Assembly: GCA_001898235.1 (NCBI GenBank)
Contig: MKTN01000053.1
Location: 1-45,157 of the forward strand
Length of the DNA: 45,157 bases
Direction: 5' to 3'
Source: Gammaproteobacteria bacterium 39-13
GTDB taxonomy: Bacteria > Pseudomonadota > Gammaproteobacteria > Berkiellales > Berkiellaceae
Part shown: piece by piece, positions 8,456 to 17,517 of the stretch
Layout: each line of letters opens with the position of its first letter
Numbering within the stretch: the first letter of the stretch is position 1
Position numbers and translations under genes: made by a program
Notes under the pieces: generated by a model
What the model saw: only the letters and a program-made list of their open reading frames with translations
The model's database searches: none
Told to the model about the DNA's origin: nothing

Positions 8456-9940
8456 TTAAAAATGATATTTTTGTTTAAGATAATCCATAAACGGTTGCGA
8501 TTGTAGTTCTGTTTTGGTTACCTGCTCGATGAGCTGATTTGCATTATAAAAGGATCCCCATTGAAAAATGTTTTCTTTAAACCAATTGAGTAGAGGGATA
8601 AAATTACCTTCTTTCATCTGGCTAAATAGTATGGCATGGTTTTTCAGCAAATAAGTGTGAATTTGGGCCGCAAAAAGCAGCCCTAATCCATAAGCTTGAA
8701 AATAACCAAAATATCCTTGAGCCCAATGAATGTCTTGTAAGCAATCAACACCTGGGTTACTTAGGTTAACCCCTAAAAGTGCTTTAGTTTGTTCTTGCCA
8801 AAATTGAGGGATGTCTTTAGCTTGAATGTCATCACTAAAGAGCGCTTTTTCAACCTCATAGCGTAGTATAATATGACCCATATAAGAAACTTCATCGGCT
8901 TCAATACGAATTTTTTCAGGATCAACCGCCGTTAGATGAGCATAGATGTTGTTGGCAGACCATTGCTCAGATGGTCCAAAATGATGTTGTAAGTGCTGGG
9001 CTAACCATGGTGTAAAAATAGCGCTAGAACCTACCATTTTTTCCCAAAATAGCGCCATTCCTTCATGCACAACCATACCAGCATCTTGACCCACCAATTG
9101 AAAACGATAGAGTGAAGGCAATGCGCAATCATAAAGCGCATGCCCCAATTCATGCATCAGACCCATTATAGTATTTAAGGGATTAAATCTATCAAATATT
9201 GTTGTAATACGAATGTCTTGAGCAACGCCTTCAGTAAAGGGATGCACGCTTTCATCGAGTCGTCCTTGCTTTAAAGGAAAATGTAAAAGTCGCAATAATT
9301 CATGACAAAGGGCATTTTGCTTTTTTTTCGAAAATTTGCCTTCAAATGGAATGCATGTTTGAGTGGCATTTTTTTGTGCTAAGAAGATGATTTGAGGGAA
9401 GAGCTGTTTTGTCTCATTGAGTAAAGCATCGACTTCGCTTTGTTTTCTTTTGGGATCATGTTCATCCATGAGTGCTTCAAATGGAGCAACGGATAGGCAA
9501 TCACTTAAGCGCTGTGCCTTCTCTTTTACCACTCGCAATAATTGACTAAATGCAGGTTCAAAAATGGAATAATCTCCAGCCTTTTTGGCATCCCCCCAGG
9601 CAGCATCAGCAGTGCGAATACATTTGTCCAATTTTTGGATGAGCGAAGCTGGAATAGCATGAAGACGTTTATATTGTCTGTGCATGAGCTCGAGGTTTTT
9701 GCTTTGCCAGGCATCTAATGATTCAGGTGGCGGAGGCTCTGTTTTTAGTAAGCGTGCTGTTTTCGCGGAAAGCACAATATCTTGAACAAGGGTGTTAACA
9801 ACGGTGAGTTGTTCTGCGCGTAAAAGGTGGCTTTGACGTGGCATCATCACTTCTGCATCCCAGCGAAGTAATGATGCCACTGACCGAAGCGTCAAGGCTT
9901 TTTTAAAGATAGCTTCAAGTTCTGAATAAGCATGTTGCAA
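8456..9940 (-). CDS. M32 family metallocarboxypeptidase (Taq/Pfu carboxypeptidase type)
   Basis: This 494-residue zinc carboxypeptidase removes C-terminal amino acids from peptides in the cytoplasm. The M32 hallmarks are present: LLRWDAEVMMP near the N-terminus (24-34), the zinc motif HELGH (263-267) and the third-ligand motif VHEGMALFWE (291-300), plus DIRITT (242-247). The frame opens with TTG at 9940, only four bases after the stop of the methyltransferase/ATP-grasp gene, with no good ribosome site nearby, so translation probably depends on the upstream gene. That coupling suggests the two products act on the same peptide-like substrate. The start fits the family N-terminus. Confidence 0.92.
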   Translation of the reverse strand: MQHAYSELEAIFKKALTLRSVASLLRWDAEVMMPRQSHLLRAEQLTVVNTLVQDIVLSAKTARLLKTEPPPPESLDAWQSKNLELMHRQYKRLHAIPASLIQKLDKCIRTADAAWGDAKKAGDYSIFEPAFSQLLRVVKEKAQRLSDCLSVAPFEALMDEHDPKRKQSEVDALLNETKQLFPQIIFLAQKNATQTCIPFEGKFSKKKQNALCHELLRLLHFPLKQGRLDESVHPFTEGVAQDIRITTIFDRFNPLNTIMGLMHELGHALYDCALPSLYRFQLVGQDAGMVVHEGMALFWEKMVGSSAIFTPWLAQHLQHHFGPSEQWSANNIYAHLTAVDPEKIRIEADEVSYMGHIILRYEVEKALFSDDIQAKDIPQFWQEQTKALLGVNLSNPGVDCLQDIHWAQGYFGYFQAYGLGLLFAAQIHTYLLKNHAILFSQMKEGNFIPLLNWFKENIFQWGSFYNANQLIEQVTKTELQSQPFMDYLKQKYHF

Positions 9941-9944
9941 GCAA

Positions 9945-11894
9945 TTATAAACCCAATCTGTCCTTCGCAGCTTTTAAGATCTGCTCTAGTAATTGAGCAT
10001 AGCTGATGTTTGCAAATCCTGCCATGAGATTGAATTTTCCATCCCAGCACCAGCCGGGGTTAGGGTTTACTTCAAGCAGTTTAAAATTGCCGTTTAGATC
10101 AGCTCGAAAATCAAATCGCGCATAATCTCGACATTCAAGGCGCTCAAACAGTGCTTGAGAATAATCGATAAGTTTGCGGGCTGCTTCATCAGACAGTTCT
10201 GCTTCTTTATACTGGATCTGGTTCCAATATGCAGAATCAGGCAACCATTTGGATTCATAGGAGAGAATTTTAGGTAAGTTTTCAGGAAGGTGCGAATAAT
10301 CCACTTCAAGTAAAGGTAAAACCTCAAACTTTCCTGGATTGCCGACTAATCCAACACTATATTCTGCTCCTTCTAAATACTCTTGAATGAGCAAAGGAAC
10401 ACCGGGAAGCTCTTCATTTAAATAATTGATGTAATCAATAAGCTCTTCGGCATTATGTACGACAGCATGTTGAGTGATCCCAATTGAGCTATCACCACAA
10501 TTGGGTTTAATAATAGCAGGGAAGGTGTGTGGAATGTGCGCTGCCTGATCGGAAGGGGTGTAATAGGTTTCCAAAGGAACTGGTACATCTAAACTTAATG
10601 CAACAGAACGAATAAATGATTTATTGTAACAAAGGGCTAAACAGGTGGGACCCGCACCCGAATACGGAACGCCCAGCATTTCTAAAATTGCTGGCAGATG
10701 CAACTCTAATGTTGCTTCATTGTTAAATCCCTCGTCGCATAAGTTAAAAACAAAATTTGGTGGAGATTTAATAAGTTGAGACAATAGAGAGGCATGATTG
10801 TCAAGGTATTGAAATTGGAAATCATCTAATGATTTGAGTGTTTGTTTTAATTGATTAATCGTTTCAAAATCTTCTTCATTGAACTTGCCATTTTTTTTGA
10901 CCCGATCAGGCAATTTGGGATCGCCCATAATGACCGTTGTTAGCAATTTGGAGGTGCTAGGCGCAGTGATTTGCTTTTTAACGGGAGCCTTGGCAGAGAT
11001 AAACAACCGATTAGCCATCATGCCGAGATCTTGACCGCGTGTCGAATGCGAGTAGATGTTGCCGTGATTTTCAATTTGGGTAAATCCAAGCGAATCTAAA
11101 ATGGCAGTGATTTCATCAAGCGAATAAACGCGCTCAGCATAGAGTTGATCGGCCATCACTCCAATCTCAGCATTGGTGATAACTTCGCGTGAAATAATGC
11201 GCTTACCATCTGAAGAAAGTGAGCGCTCTCGGTTAACAAAGTGGTTTTTATCTATCCATTCCCAAGAGCGAGGTTCAAAATGTTGGCTCATCCAAGAACC
11301 GTCAACAATATCTAGTAAAAGCCTTCCGCCGGAAACGAGGATCCGCTTCAAGTTATTAAGAACAGCAATATCATCTTCTTCGCGCTCAAAATAGCCAAAG
11401 GAATTACCCATGATAAAGGCACAATCAATCGAGCTATCTTTTAATTTAAAGTGGCGTGCATCACCTTCTGAGAAAGATACTGATAACCCCAAGGATTTTG
11501 CTCTTTTTCTTGCTAAACGAATAAGGTAGCGCGATCTATCTACGCCGGTGACATGACGGTATCCTCGCTTAGCAAGCTCTAAGGAATGGCGTCCTTGTCC
11601 GCAGCATAAATCTAATAGACGATCATCTGGGTTGATGCCAGTGACTCTTGTTAAGATGTTGATATCATTTTCAGTATTTAAATTGTTTTCTACGACGTCA
11701 CCGTCTGTTTTAAGATAAAGAGAATTAAAAAGCGTTTTCCACCATTCGGGAGGAAGGTGACGCTCAAGATCAGAAATAGGTCCTAGGGTGCGTTGCGGTT
11801 GGCCATTGCTTGGCCGGCTGACTTTAGGTTTTTTCTTCAGCGTAACTTTTTGTTTTTTCGGGCTATTAATGATGTTCATTGAGGGGCTCGTCAT
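9945..11894 (-). CDS. SAM methyltransferase fused to D-Ala-D-Ala ligase-like ATP-grasp domain
   Basis: This 649-residue two-domain protein starts with a basic tail (1-35). Residues about 80-300 form a class I SAM-dependent methyltransferase: motif I LLDLCCGQGRHSLEL (93-107), the acidic loop GVDRS (117-121), GDARHF (144-149) and the post-strand-4 block GGRLLLDIVDGS (189-200). Residues about 318-649 are an ATP-grasp domain of the same family as copies A and B: VIMGDPKLPDRVKKNGKF (321-338), FVFNLCDEGFNN (381-392), IIKPNCGDSSIGITQ (461-475), RDYARFDFRAD (589-599) and LLEVNPNPGWCWDGKF (606-621). The glycine-rich ATP loop reads GDSSIG where copies A and B have GDGSxG. It is followed after four bases by the M32 peptidase gene. 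Both domains look intact, suggesting a methylated ligation product; the substrate is unknown. Confidence 0.9.
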   Translation of the reverse strand: MTSPSMNIINSPKKQKVTLKKKPKVSRPSNGQPQRTLGPISDLERHLPPEWWKTLFNSLYLKTDGDVVENNLNTENDINILTRVTGINPDDRLLDLCCGQGRHSLELAKRGYRHVTGVDRSRYLIRLARKRAKSLGLSVSFSEGDARHFKLKDSSIDCAFIMGNSFGYFEREEDDIAVLNNLKRILVSGGRLLLDIVDGSWMSQHFEPRSWEWIDKNHFVNRERSLSSDGKRIISREVITNAEIGVMADQLYAERVYSLDEITAILDSLGFTQIENHGNIYSHSTRGQDLGMMANRLFISAKAPVKKQITAPSTSKLLTTVIMGDPKLPDRVKKNGKFNEEDFETINQLKQTLKSLDDFQFQYLDNHASLLSQLIKSPPNFVFNLCDEGFNNEATLELHLPAILEMLGVPYSGAGPTCLALCYNKSFIRSVALSLDVPVPLETYYTPSDQAAHIPHTFPAIIKPNCGDSSIGITQHAVVHNAEELIDYINYLNEELPGVPLLIQEYLEGAEYSVGLVGNPGKFEVLPLLEVDYSHLPENLPKILSYESKWLPDSAYWNQIQYKEAELSDEAARKLIDYSQALFERLECRDYARFDFRADLNGNFKLLEVNPNPGWCWDGKFNLMAGFANISYAQLLEQILKAAKDRLGL

Positions 11895-12002
11895 TTCCTG
11901 GTTATGAGAACGTTAGGAGAAAAATGATAGTATAAAGTGACTGCTGTGAGCAGGCTAATATTTTGGTGTCTGAGTGTATTCATCCTTTTTTATGACACAA
12001 TT

Positions 12003-12545
12003 TTAGCTGGCGTCATCGTGATATAAATAAGTGTTTTTTAAAGAGACATAACTGGCTGCACTATAACGGATGAAGGCCAATTCTTGTTCAGTCAAAGCGC
12101 GTTTTTTCACTGCCGGCTGGCCAACCCATAAGTATCCTTTCTCCAGAATTTTTCCAGGCGGAACGAGACTGCCAGCTCCGAGAATGACATCAGACTGAAT
12201 AATGGCCCCATCTAAGACGACAGCGCTCATTCCTATAATACAGTTATCTGAGATCGTACAAGCATGAAGTGTAACTTTATGTCCAATGGTAACATCATTA
12301 CCTACATAAAGTGCTTTGCCGCCAGGATGGTAGATGCTGTCATGGGTGACATGAAGTACGCAGCCATCTTGAATGTTGGTGCGATCGCCAATGTGAATGG
12401 CTTGCACATCTCCTCGTAAACAGGCGAATGGCCAAATGGAGCAATCTTCCCCAAGTGTCACATTACCAATAATGACCGCCATTTCATCGACATAGCTCGT
12501 TGTTGGTATTTTTGGAAGATACTGTTGATAGGAACGAATTGGCAT
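12003..12545 (-). CDS. Gamma-carbonic anhydrase family protein (YrdA-like)
   Basis: This 180-residue left-handed beta-helix (hexapeptide repeat) protein resembles E. coli YrdA/CaiE. The zinc-binding histidines are kept in CVLHVTHDS and GHKVTLHAC, with RGDVQAIHIGDRTNIQDG before them and the typical AGSLVPPGKILEKGYLWVGQPAVKKRALT after. The start is placed at the ATG at 12545 because MPIRSYQQYLPKIP aligns with the family N-terminus; a longer frame from GTG 12578 would run through a perfect hairpin. Carbonic anhydrase activity is unproven in most members. Confidence 0.88.
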   Translation of the reverse strand: MPIRSYQQYLPKIPTTSYVDEMAVIIGNVTLGEDCSIWPFACLRGDVQAIHIGDRTNIQDGCVLHVTHDSIYHPGGKALYVGNDVTIGHKVTLHACTISDNCIIGMSAVVLDGAIIQSDVILGAGSLVPPGKILEKGYLWVGQPAVKKRALTEQELAFIRYSAASYVSLKNTYLYHDDAS

Positions 12546-12554
12546 CGAAGCAGC

Positions 12555-12587
12555 TCTCGTGTTGTGAAATTTGATCACAACACGAGA
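12555..12587 (-). promoter_or_regulatory. Perfect 12-bp inverted repeat in the leader of the carbonic anhydrase-like gene
   Basis: The arms TCTCGTGTTGTG (12555-12566) and CACAACACGAGA (12576-12587) pair perfectly around a nine-base loop. In the minus-strand message the second arm ends in CGAGA about nine bases before the ATG at 12545, which is where the ribosome site should be. The hairpin could therefore hide the Shine-Dalgarno, or the DNA could be an operator for a dimeric repressor. No T-run follows on either strand, so it is not a standard terminator. Confidence 0.6.
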
Positions 12588-12637
12588 ATACAGGGTAAGG
12601 AAAAATAATCAAGAGCGTAGCGTGAGATAAGTTTGTT

Positions 12638-13657
12638 TTAGCAATGCGCTGTCTGTCCTTTTTTCGGGTAAATGTTGACTTTTCTTAACGTTTGGATAGA
12701 CATTGCAGAAAAATCCATCGTCAAGCTGTTCATTGCCTCCTCATGGGAGGGATAATGGGATGCAAGTTCTATGCTAGCTTCCCACCAAATCAATCCAAGT
12801 TCCTGAGCTTTATCAAGATTTTGTACTTCCTGACCTTGTCCATTTTGAAAAGGAAGGACCAGAGAATTTTTCGTTGCATTATTGTCGCAGTGAACGTAGA
12901 TCCCCCGTTGGTGACAAGCAATGGCATCAGCTAAAGAGGGGAGTGATTTTGACAATACAACGTGTGCGTCGATAAGTTGCTTTGCTGCAATGTTGTTTAA
13001 CAAGTTATGATCATGATCTGAGCCGATTTCCAATCCTACTGTTAAACCAGCAAATTTTATAATGGGACTTTCTGCTCCAAAACCAAATGTAGCAGTTTTT
13101 TGTTCTTCTTCAGTTAATTCTTTGTAGGCAGTTTGTTTATTGTACTCTTGAGTTTGCCCATTACAATAAACAATGGCTGTATTGTGGATCAGATCAAGAT
13201 CTTCATCAGAGACTAAGCGTTTAAAATCAGGTTGCTCATGGAAATTCATGCCGAGATTTTTGTAATAGCGAAAACAAGGCATTGTCATAGAGGCAATTAA
13301 TTGCGCCCGTTGAGCCATTTCATGAGGCAGATTTTCGCCCCATTTAACAGAACCTGGGATCCAAATACAATTTGGCTTCTCTTTTGACCATTCTTGAAGA
13401 TAATGTTGAATAATTTGTTTATGCTCTAATGAATAAGCATTACCTGCGTTTGTAAAAAAATGTTCAGGTCCGACAAATAAAAGGCGGCTTTCATCTTCTA
13501 TGTATTTTTTTTTAAAATCCTCAAAAACATCATAGGCATGTTTTAGAGCAGGCATAAGCAGTAGATTAAGTTTTGATTTTAATGAGAGAGTGCTAGTACG
13601 CTCAACATCTGGCTGCCAAAGCATTACCAATAAGCGTGTAGGCATAAGGATCCTCAC
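12638..13657 (-). CDS. Nitrilase-fold (carbon-nitrogen hydrolase-like) protein without the catalytic Cys
   Basis: This 339-residue protein matches the layout of the nitrilase/CN-hydrolase superfamily. The Glu is in LLFVGPEHFF (E65), the Lys in PGSVKWGE (K105), and the strand AIVYCNGQTQEYNKQTAYKE (161-180) looks like the family's substrate-loop region. The nucleophile elbow, normally ICxDxRFPE-like, reads GLEIGSDHDHNLL (208-220) with no Cys; the Cys column holds Gly or Ser. The start has GAGGATCCTT before the ATG. It may be non-hydrolytic or use Ser213. It sits between the carbonic anhydrase-like gene and gor on the same strand, but gaps of 50-90 bases leave co-transcription uncertain. Confidence 0.6.
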   Translation of the reverse strand: MRILMPTRLLVMLWQPDVERTSTLSLKSKLNLLLMPALKHAYDVFEDFKKKYIEDESRLLFVGPEHFFTNAGNAYSLEHKQIIQHYLQEWSKEKPNCIWIPGSVKWGENLPHEMAQRAQLIASMTMPCFRYYKNLGMNFHEQPDFKRLVSDEDLDLIHNTAIVYCNGQTQEYNKQTAYKELTEEEQKTATFGFGAESPIIKFAGLTVGLEIGSDHDHNLLNNIAAKQLIDAHVVLSKSLPSLADAIACHQRGIYVHCDNNATKNSLVLPFQNGQGQEVQNLDKAQELGLIWWEASIELASHYPSHEEAMNSLTMDFSAMSIQTLRKVNIYPKKGQTAHC

Positions 13658-13710
13658 TTATTTTTATAAAGAATATTGCTTAGTGAGTTTAAAGTTTATC
13701 TTGTGGCACA

Positions 13711-15057
13711 TCAAGTTAAAGTGACCAATTCTTCTGCGCTGGTTGGGTGAATTGCCACGACATTATCAAAATCTGCTTTAGTGGCGCCCATTTTAATTGC
13801 AAGCGCAAAACCTTGGAGCATTTCATCCGCACCATCTCCAATAATATGACATCCTACGACTTTATCTGTACTTTTCACGGTAATCAGTTTCATTGCTGTG
13901 CGCAAAGGATGAGGCAATAATGCTTGAGACATGGGCGTAAATGAGGTCGTATAAATAGTAAGATCATCGCCATATTCTTCTCGGGCTTCTTGTTCCGTCA
14001 TACCGGTTGTACCGATGGGGGGATGGCTAAAAACCACGGAGGGAATATTGTCATAATCTAATTTACTATTGACCTTGCCGCCAAATAATCTGGTAGCAAG
14101 GCGTCTTCCAGCTCCGATAGCAACAGGGGTTAATGCTTTTTGCCCCGTGACGTCCCCTATTGCGTAAATACCAGGCATGGTTGTATTTTGATAGGCATCA
14201 ACGATGAGCGAACCATTAGGCGCACAGGTAAGATTAGCTGCTGCTAAATTAAGCTCGCTGGTATGAGGAGTGCGTCCTATTGCCCAAATAACCGTGTCGA
14301 GATCAGCTATTTTTTGTTCTTGCGCTGATAAATGCAATTTCCCATTTGCATCGCGAGACACTTGCGTTGGTGTAAAGTGTGGCACGAGACGAACACCCAG
14401 CTGCTGGTAATTTTCCATCAGCTTTTCACTTAATAAGGTGTCAAAATTGCGAAGCACGCTATCATGACGAAACACAAGTGAAGTCTCACAGCCAAAGCCT
14501 GCTAACATGCCCGCTAATTCCACTGCAATATAACCCGCACCGACAACCGCGACAGAGCGGGGTTGATTGTCCAGCGCAAAAAATCCATTTGAATCTATCC
14601 CCAATTCAGCGCCGGTAATTGAAGGCCAATAAGGTTTACCACCTGTAGCAATCACAATATGAGGCGCCTCTAGCGTATTTTCGCCGACTTGCAATAAGTG
14701 CGGGGATAAGAAATGTGCTTTTCCTTGAATAAGCTCAACTTGATTTTTAGCTAAGCGATTTGCATAAGCAACATGCAGTTTTTCAATATAAGCTTGACGT
14801 TTGGCAACAAGCTGATCCCAATCCAAATGGTGAGCAGCAGGGCTAAAACCGTATCCTGTTGCATCAGAGAGGGTAGCCGCAGTTGAGCTTGCTAGCCACA
14901 TTAATTTTTTGGGTACACAACCGACATTGACGCAGGTGCCACCTAAGGCTTGAGACTCGATAAGCGCGCATTTAGCACCAAACTGCGCGGCTTTATTCAC
15001 CGTCGCGATACCACCGCTGCCGCCGCCGATGGCGATGAGATCAAACTTTTTGTGCAT
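13711..15057 (-). CDS. gor: Glutathione-disulfide reductase
   Basis: This 448-residue flavoprotein reduces glutathione disulfide with NADPH. It has the FAD loop [10 protein letters not shown] (8-17), the redox disulfide [15 protein letters not shown] with C42 and C47, the NADPH loop [13 protein letters not shown], the second FAD motif [10 protein letters not shown], and the C-terminal HPTSAEE that supplies the acid-base His. Length and spacing are normal for Gor. After GAGYIAVE the NADPH strand reads [14 protein letters not shown], which is compatible with NADPH preference. It diverges from prlC across 88 bases. Confidence 0.93.
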   Translation of the reverse strand: MHKKFDLIAIGGGSGGIATVNKAAQFGAKCALIESQALGGTCVNVGCVPKKLMWLASSTAATLSDATGYGFSPAAHHLDWDQLVAKRQAYIEKLHVAYANRLAKNQVELIQGKAHFLSPHLLQVGENTLEAPHIVIATGGKPYWPSITGAELGIDSNGFFALDNQPRSVAVVGAGYIAVELAGMLAGFGCETSLVFRHDSVLRNFDTLLSEKLMENYQQLGVRLVPHFTPTQVSRDANGKLHLSAQEQKIADLDTVIWAIGRTPHTSELNLAAANLTCAPNGSLIVDAYQNTTMPGIYAIGDVTGQKALTPVAIGAGRRLATRLFGGKVNSKLDYDNIPSVVFSHPPIGTTGMTEQEAREEYGDDLTIYTTSFTPMSQALLPHPLRTAMKLITVKSTDKVVGCHIIGDGADEMLQGFALAIKMGATKADFDNVVAIHPTSAEELVTLT

Positions 15058-15145
15058 TTTCTAACTTATGCTTATCGCTTTTGTTTAGGATAAGCTTACA
15101 TTATCCTACTTAGTGGAGAAAATCGAAGAACATGAGAGATAGACT

Positions 15146-17188
15146 ATGACTAACCCACTTTTAATAGATACACCCTTGCCACGTTTTAACGATATTCAGG
15201 CAGAGTCTGTTGAGCCTGCTATCACTGAAATCATTGAAAGAAATTTGAAAGCCATTGATGCTTTAGTGGAAAAAGAAGCATCACCTACCTGGGCAACATT
15301 AGTTGCACCTATTGAAGATCTAGATGACAAATTAAACAATGCATGGTCCCCGGTTGGACATTTGAATGCAGTAATGAATACGCAGGCTTTGCGCCAAGCC
15401 TATAATAATTGCCTGCCCAAATTGTCGGATTATGGTACAAAAGTGGGGCAAAATCAGCGGCTTTACGAGGCTTATGTTGCGCTCAAAGGTAGTAAAGAAT
15501 ACGCAAGCTACAATGCAGCAGAGCAAAAAGTGATTAGCAATGCTATCAGAGATTTTAAGCTTTCAGGTGTTGCTCTGGAAAAAGCTGAGCGCGAAAAATT
15601 CGCACAGCTCAGTCAAAAATTATCAGAGTTACAAAGTCAGTTTCAAGATAATGTGATGGATGCAACCGATCATTGGCATTTGGATGTGATAGAAAGCCAA
15701 ATGTTGGCAGGTTTGCCTGAGCAAGCGATGAAATTGGCTAAGCAGGTTGCCGAAAAAGCAGGCGTTTCTGGATGGCGGTTAACCTTAGATTTTCCTTGCT
15801 ATCAATCTGTTATTACGTATGCAGATAATCGTAACTTGCGTCAAAAAATCCATGAAGCTTATTTTACCCGCGCATCAGATAAAGGACCAGATGCAGGGAA
15901 ATGGGATAATTCTGCGAAGATGGAAGAGATCCTTGCCACGCGACATGAGATGGCAAAATTATTAGGATTTAATAATTACGCTGAACGTTCTCTTGCTAAA
16001 AAAATGGCGAAAACGCCACATGAAGTCATGAACTTCTTACTTGATTTAGCTAAACGGGCTAAGCCGTTTGCAGAGAAAGAATTTACAGAATTACAAAATT
16101 TTGCAAAAGCTGAATTTGATGTTGAAAAATTAGAGCCTTGGGATATTGCTTATTATAGCGAAAAATTGCGTCAGAAAAGATTTGCGATATCACAAGAAAC
16201 CTTACGTCCGTATTTTCCCTTACCCACTGTGCTGGTAGGAATGTTTGAAGTCGTCAAAAGGCTGTATGGGATCTCCATTGAAGAAAACACGCACGTAGAG
16301 AAATGGCATCCTGATGTTCGTTTCTTTGAAATTTTCGATGAGAACAAGCAGCTGCGTGGCCAATTTTATTTAGACTTATTCGCCAGAAATTTTAAACGTG
16401 GTGGCGCATGGATGGATGAAGCTCGAGTAAGACGACTTTTACCTAATGGCAAAATTCAAACGCCAGTGGCCTATTTAACCTGTAATTTTCGTGCTCCTAT
16501 AGATGATGCGCCTTCTTTATTGACCCATGACGAAGTGTTAACACTCTTTCATGAGTTTGGTCATGGTTTACATCATATGTTGACCAAAATTGATTGTGCA
16601 GGTGTTTCTGGTATTAACGGCGTTGCTTGGGATGCTGTCGAATTACCTAGCCAGTTCATGGAAAATTGGTGTTGGCAAAAAGAAGCGTTAACCTTTATCT
16701 CTGGTCATTACCAGACGTTTGAACCCTTACCAAATGATTTGTTAGAAAAAATGACACGGGCAAGAAATTTTCAATCTGGCATGATGTTGCTACGTCAATT
16801 GGAATTTAGCCTATTTGATTTTCGTATACACCTTGAGTATTCGCCCGAAGAGGGGGGGCGTATTCAGGAAATTTTAGATGAAGTGCGAAAAGATTTTTGT
16901 GTGGTGCCTATTGCACCCTATGCACGTTTTCAACATAGCTTTGGCCATATTTTTGCTGGTGGTTATGCCGCAGGTTATTACAGTTACCTGTGGGCAGAAG
17001 TGTTATCACAAGATGCCTTTGCAAAATTTGAAGAGGACGGTATTTTTAATCCAGAAACAGGCCAGGCATTTTTGCAAAAAATATTGGAAAAAGGTGGGAG
17101 TGAAGATGCGGAGAATTTGTTTGTCGATTTTCGTGGAAGAGAGGCTGATGTCACACCTCTCTTACGTCATCGCGGTTTAGTGGCTTGA
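15146..17188 (+). CDS. prlC: Oligopeptidase A, M3 family
   Basis: This 680-residue cytoplasmic zinc endopeptidase degrades short peptides and signal peptide fragments. The zinc site is HEFGHGLHHML (HEFGH at 469-473) with the downstream Glu in GVAWDAVELPSQFMENW. The N-terminal ..LPRFNDIQAESVEPAI.. and the C-terminal FGHIFAGGYAAGYYSYLWAE are characteristic of PrlC/OpdA. Length matches E. coli PrlC (680). The ATG is preceded by GAGAGATAGACT. With the M32 enzyme it makes two peptide-degrading enzymes within 9 kb. Confidence 0.95.
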   Translation: MTNPLLIDTPLPRFNDIQAESVEPAITEIIERNLKAIDALVEKEASPTWATLVAPIEDLDDKLNNAWSPVGHLNAVMNTQALRQAYNNCLPKLSDYGTKVGQNQRLYEAYVALKGSKEYASYNAAEQKVISNAIRDFKLSGVALEKAEREKFAQLSQKLSELQSQFQDNVMDATDHWHLDVIESQMLAGLPEQAMKLAKQVAEKAGVSGWRLTLDFPCYQSVITYADNRNLRQKIHEAYFTRASDKGPDAGKWDNSAKMEEILATRHEMAKLLGFNNYAERSLAKKMAKTPHEVMNFLLDLAKRAKPFAEKEFTELQNFAKAEFDVEKLEPWDIAYYSEKLRQKRFAISQETLRPYFPLPTVLVGMFEVVKRLYGISIEENTHVEKWHPDVRFFEIFDENKQLRGQFYLDLFARNFKRGGAWMDEARVRRLLPNGKIQTPVAYLTCNFRAPIDDAPSLLTHDEVLTLFHEFGHGLHHMLTKIDCAGVSGINGVAWDAVELPSQFMENWCWQKEALTFISGHYQTFEPLPNDLLEKMTRARNFQSGMMLLRQLEFSLFDFRIHLEYSPEEGGRIQEILDEVRKDFCVVPIAPYARFQHSFGHIFAGGYAAGYYSYLWAEVLSQDAFAKFEEDGIFNPETGQAFLQKILEKGGSEDAENLFVDFRGREADVTPLLRHRGLVA

Positions 17189-17517
17189 TAAATATAGTGA
17201 AATTTTCAGTGTTTTTTTTCACGTTTATCGGTTGAATGACTTCTTCTCTATTTGCCATTGTAGTACTGCCTCTTCAAAAAAAGAGGTGGTACACATATTG
17301 GTTCGATTGAATATTCTATATTGATTAGTTGTGATATTAGATTTTTAAAGCGTTTGGAATATAGAATTGAGTTAGTATGCTATCAATTTCTCCAGTAAAA
17401 TTATACAATGAAGTTTCAGGTTGCATTTCTTTTGAAACCAATCGAATCAAACATGCTTACCTACTAATGACACATGTTTGCAGTAGAGTCACCTAGTAAA
17501 ACCTATCCGAGGTAACC
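17189..17517 (+). other. 329-base structured intergenic region upstream of rmf
   Basis: No gene is seen. It contains a stable hairpin (17263-17292, listed separately) and two nested pairs of inverted words: TTGGTTCGATTG (17298-17309) with CAATCGAATCAA (17439-17450, one mismatch), and inside them ATTCTATATT (17313-17322) with AATATAGAAT (17358-17367, perfect). Folded together these would form a long-range stem ending about 65 bases before rmf. It could be the prlC terminator plus an rmf leader, or a small RNA. Confidence 0.45.
17263..17292 (+). terminator. 12-bp RNA hairpin after prlC, terminator or structured RNA
   Basis: GTACTGCCTCTT (17263-17274) and AAGAGGTGGTAC (17281-17292) pair over all 12 positions as RNA, two of them as G-U wobbles, around a six-base loop CAAAAA. 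The wobble pairs favour an RNA role on this strand. No T-run follows, so intrinsic termination is unproven. Confidence 0.4.
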
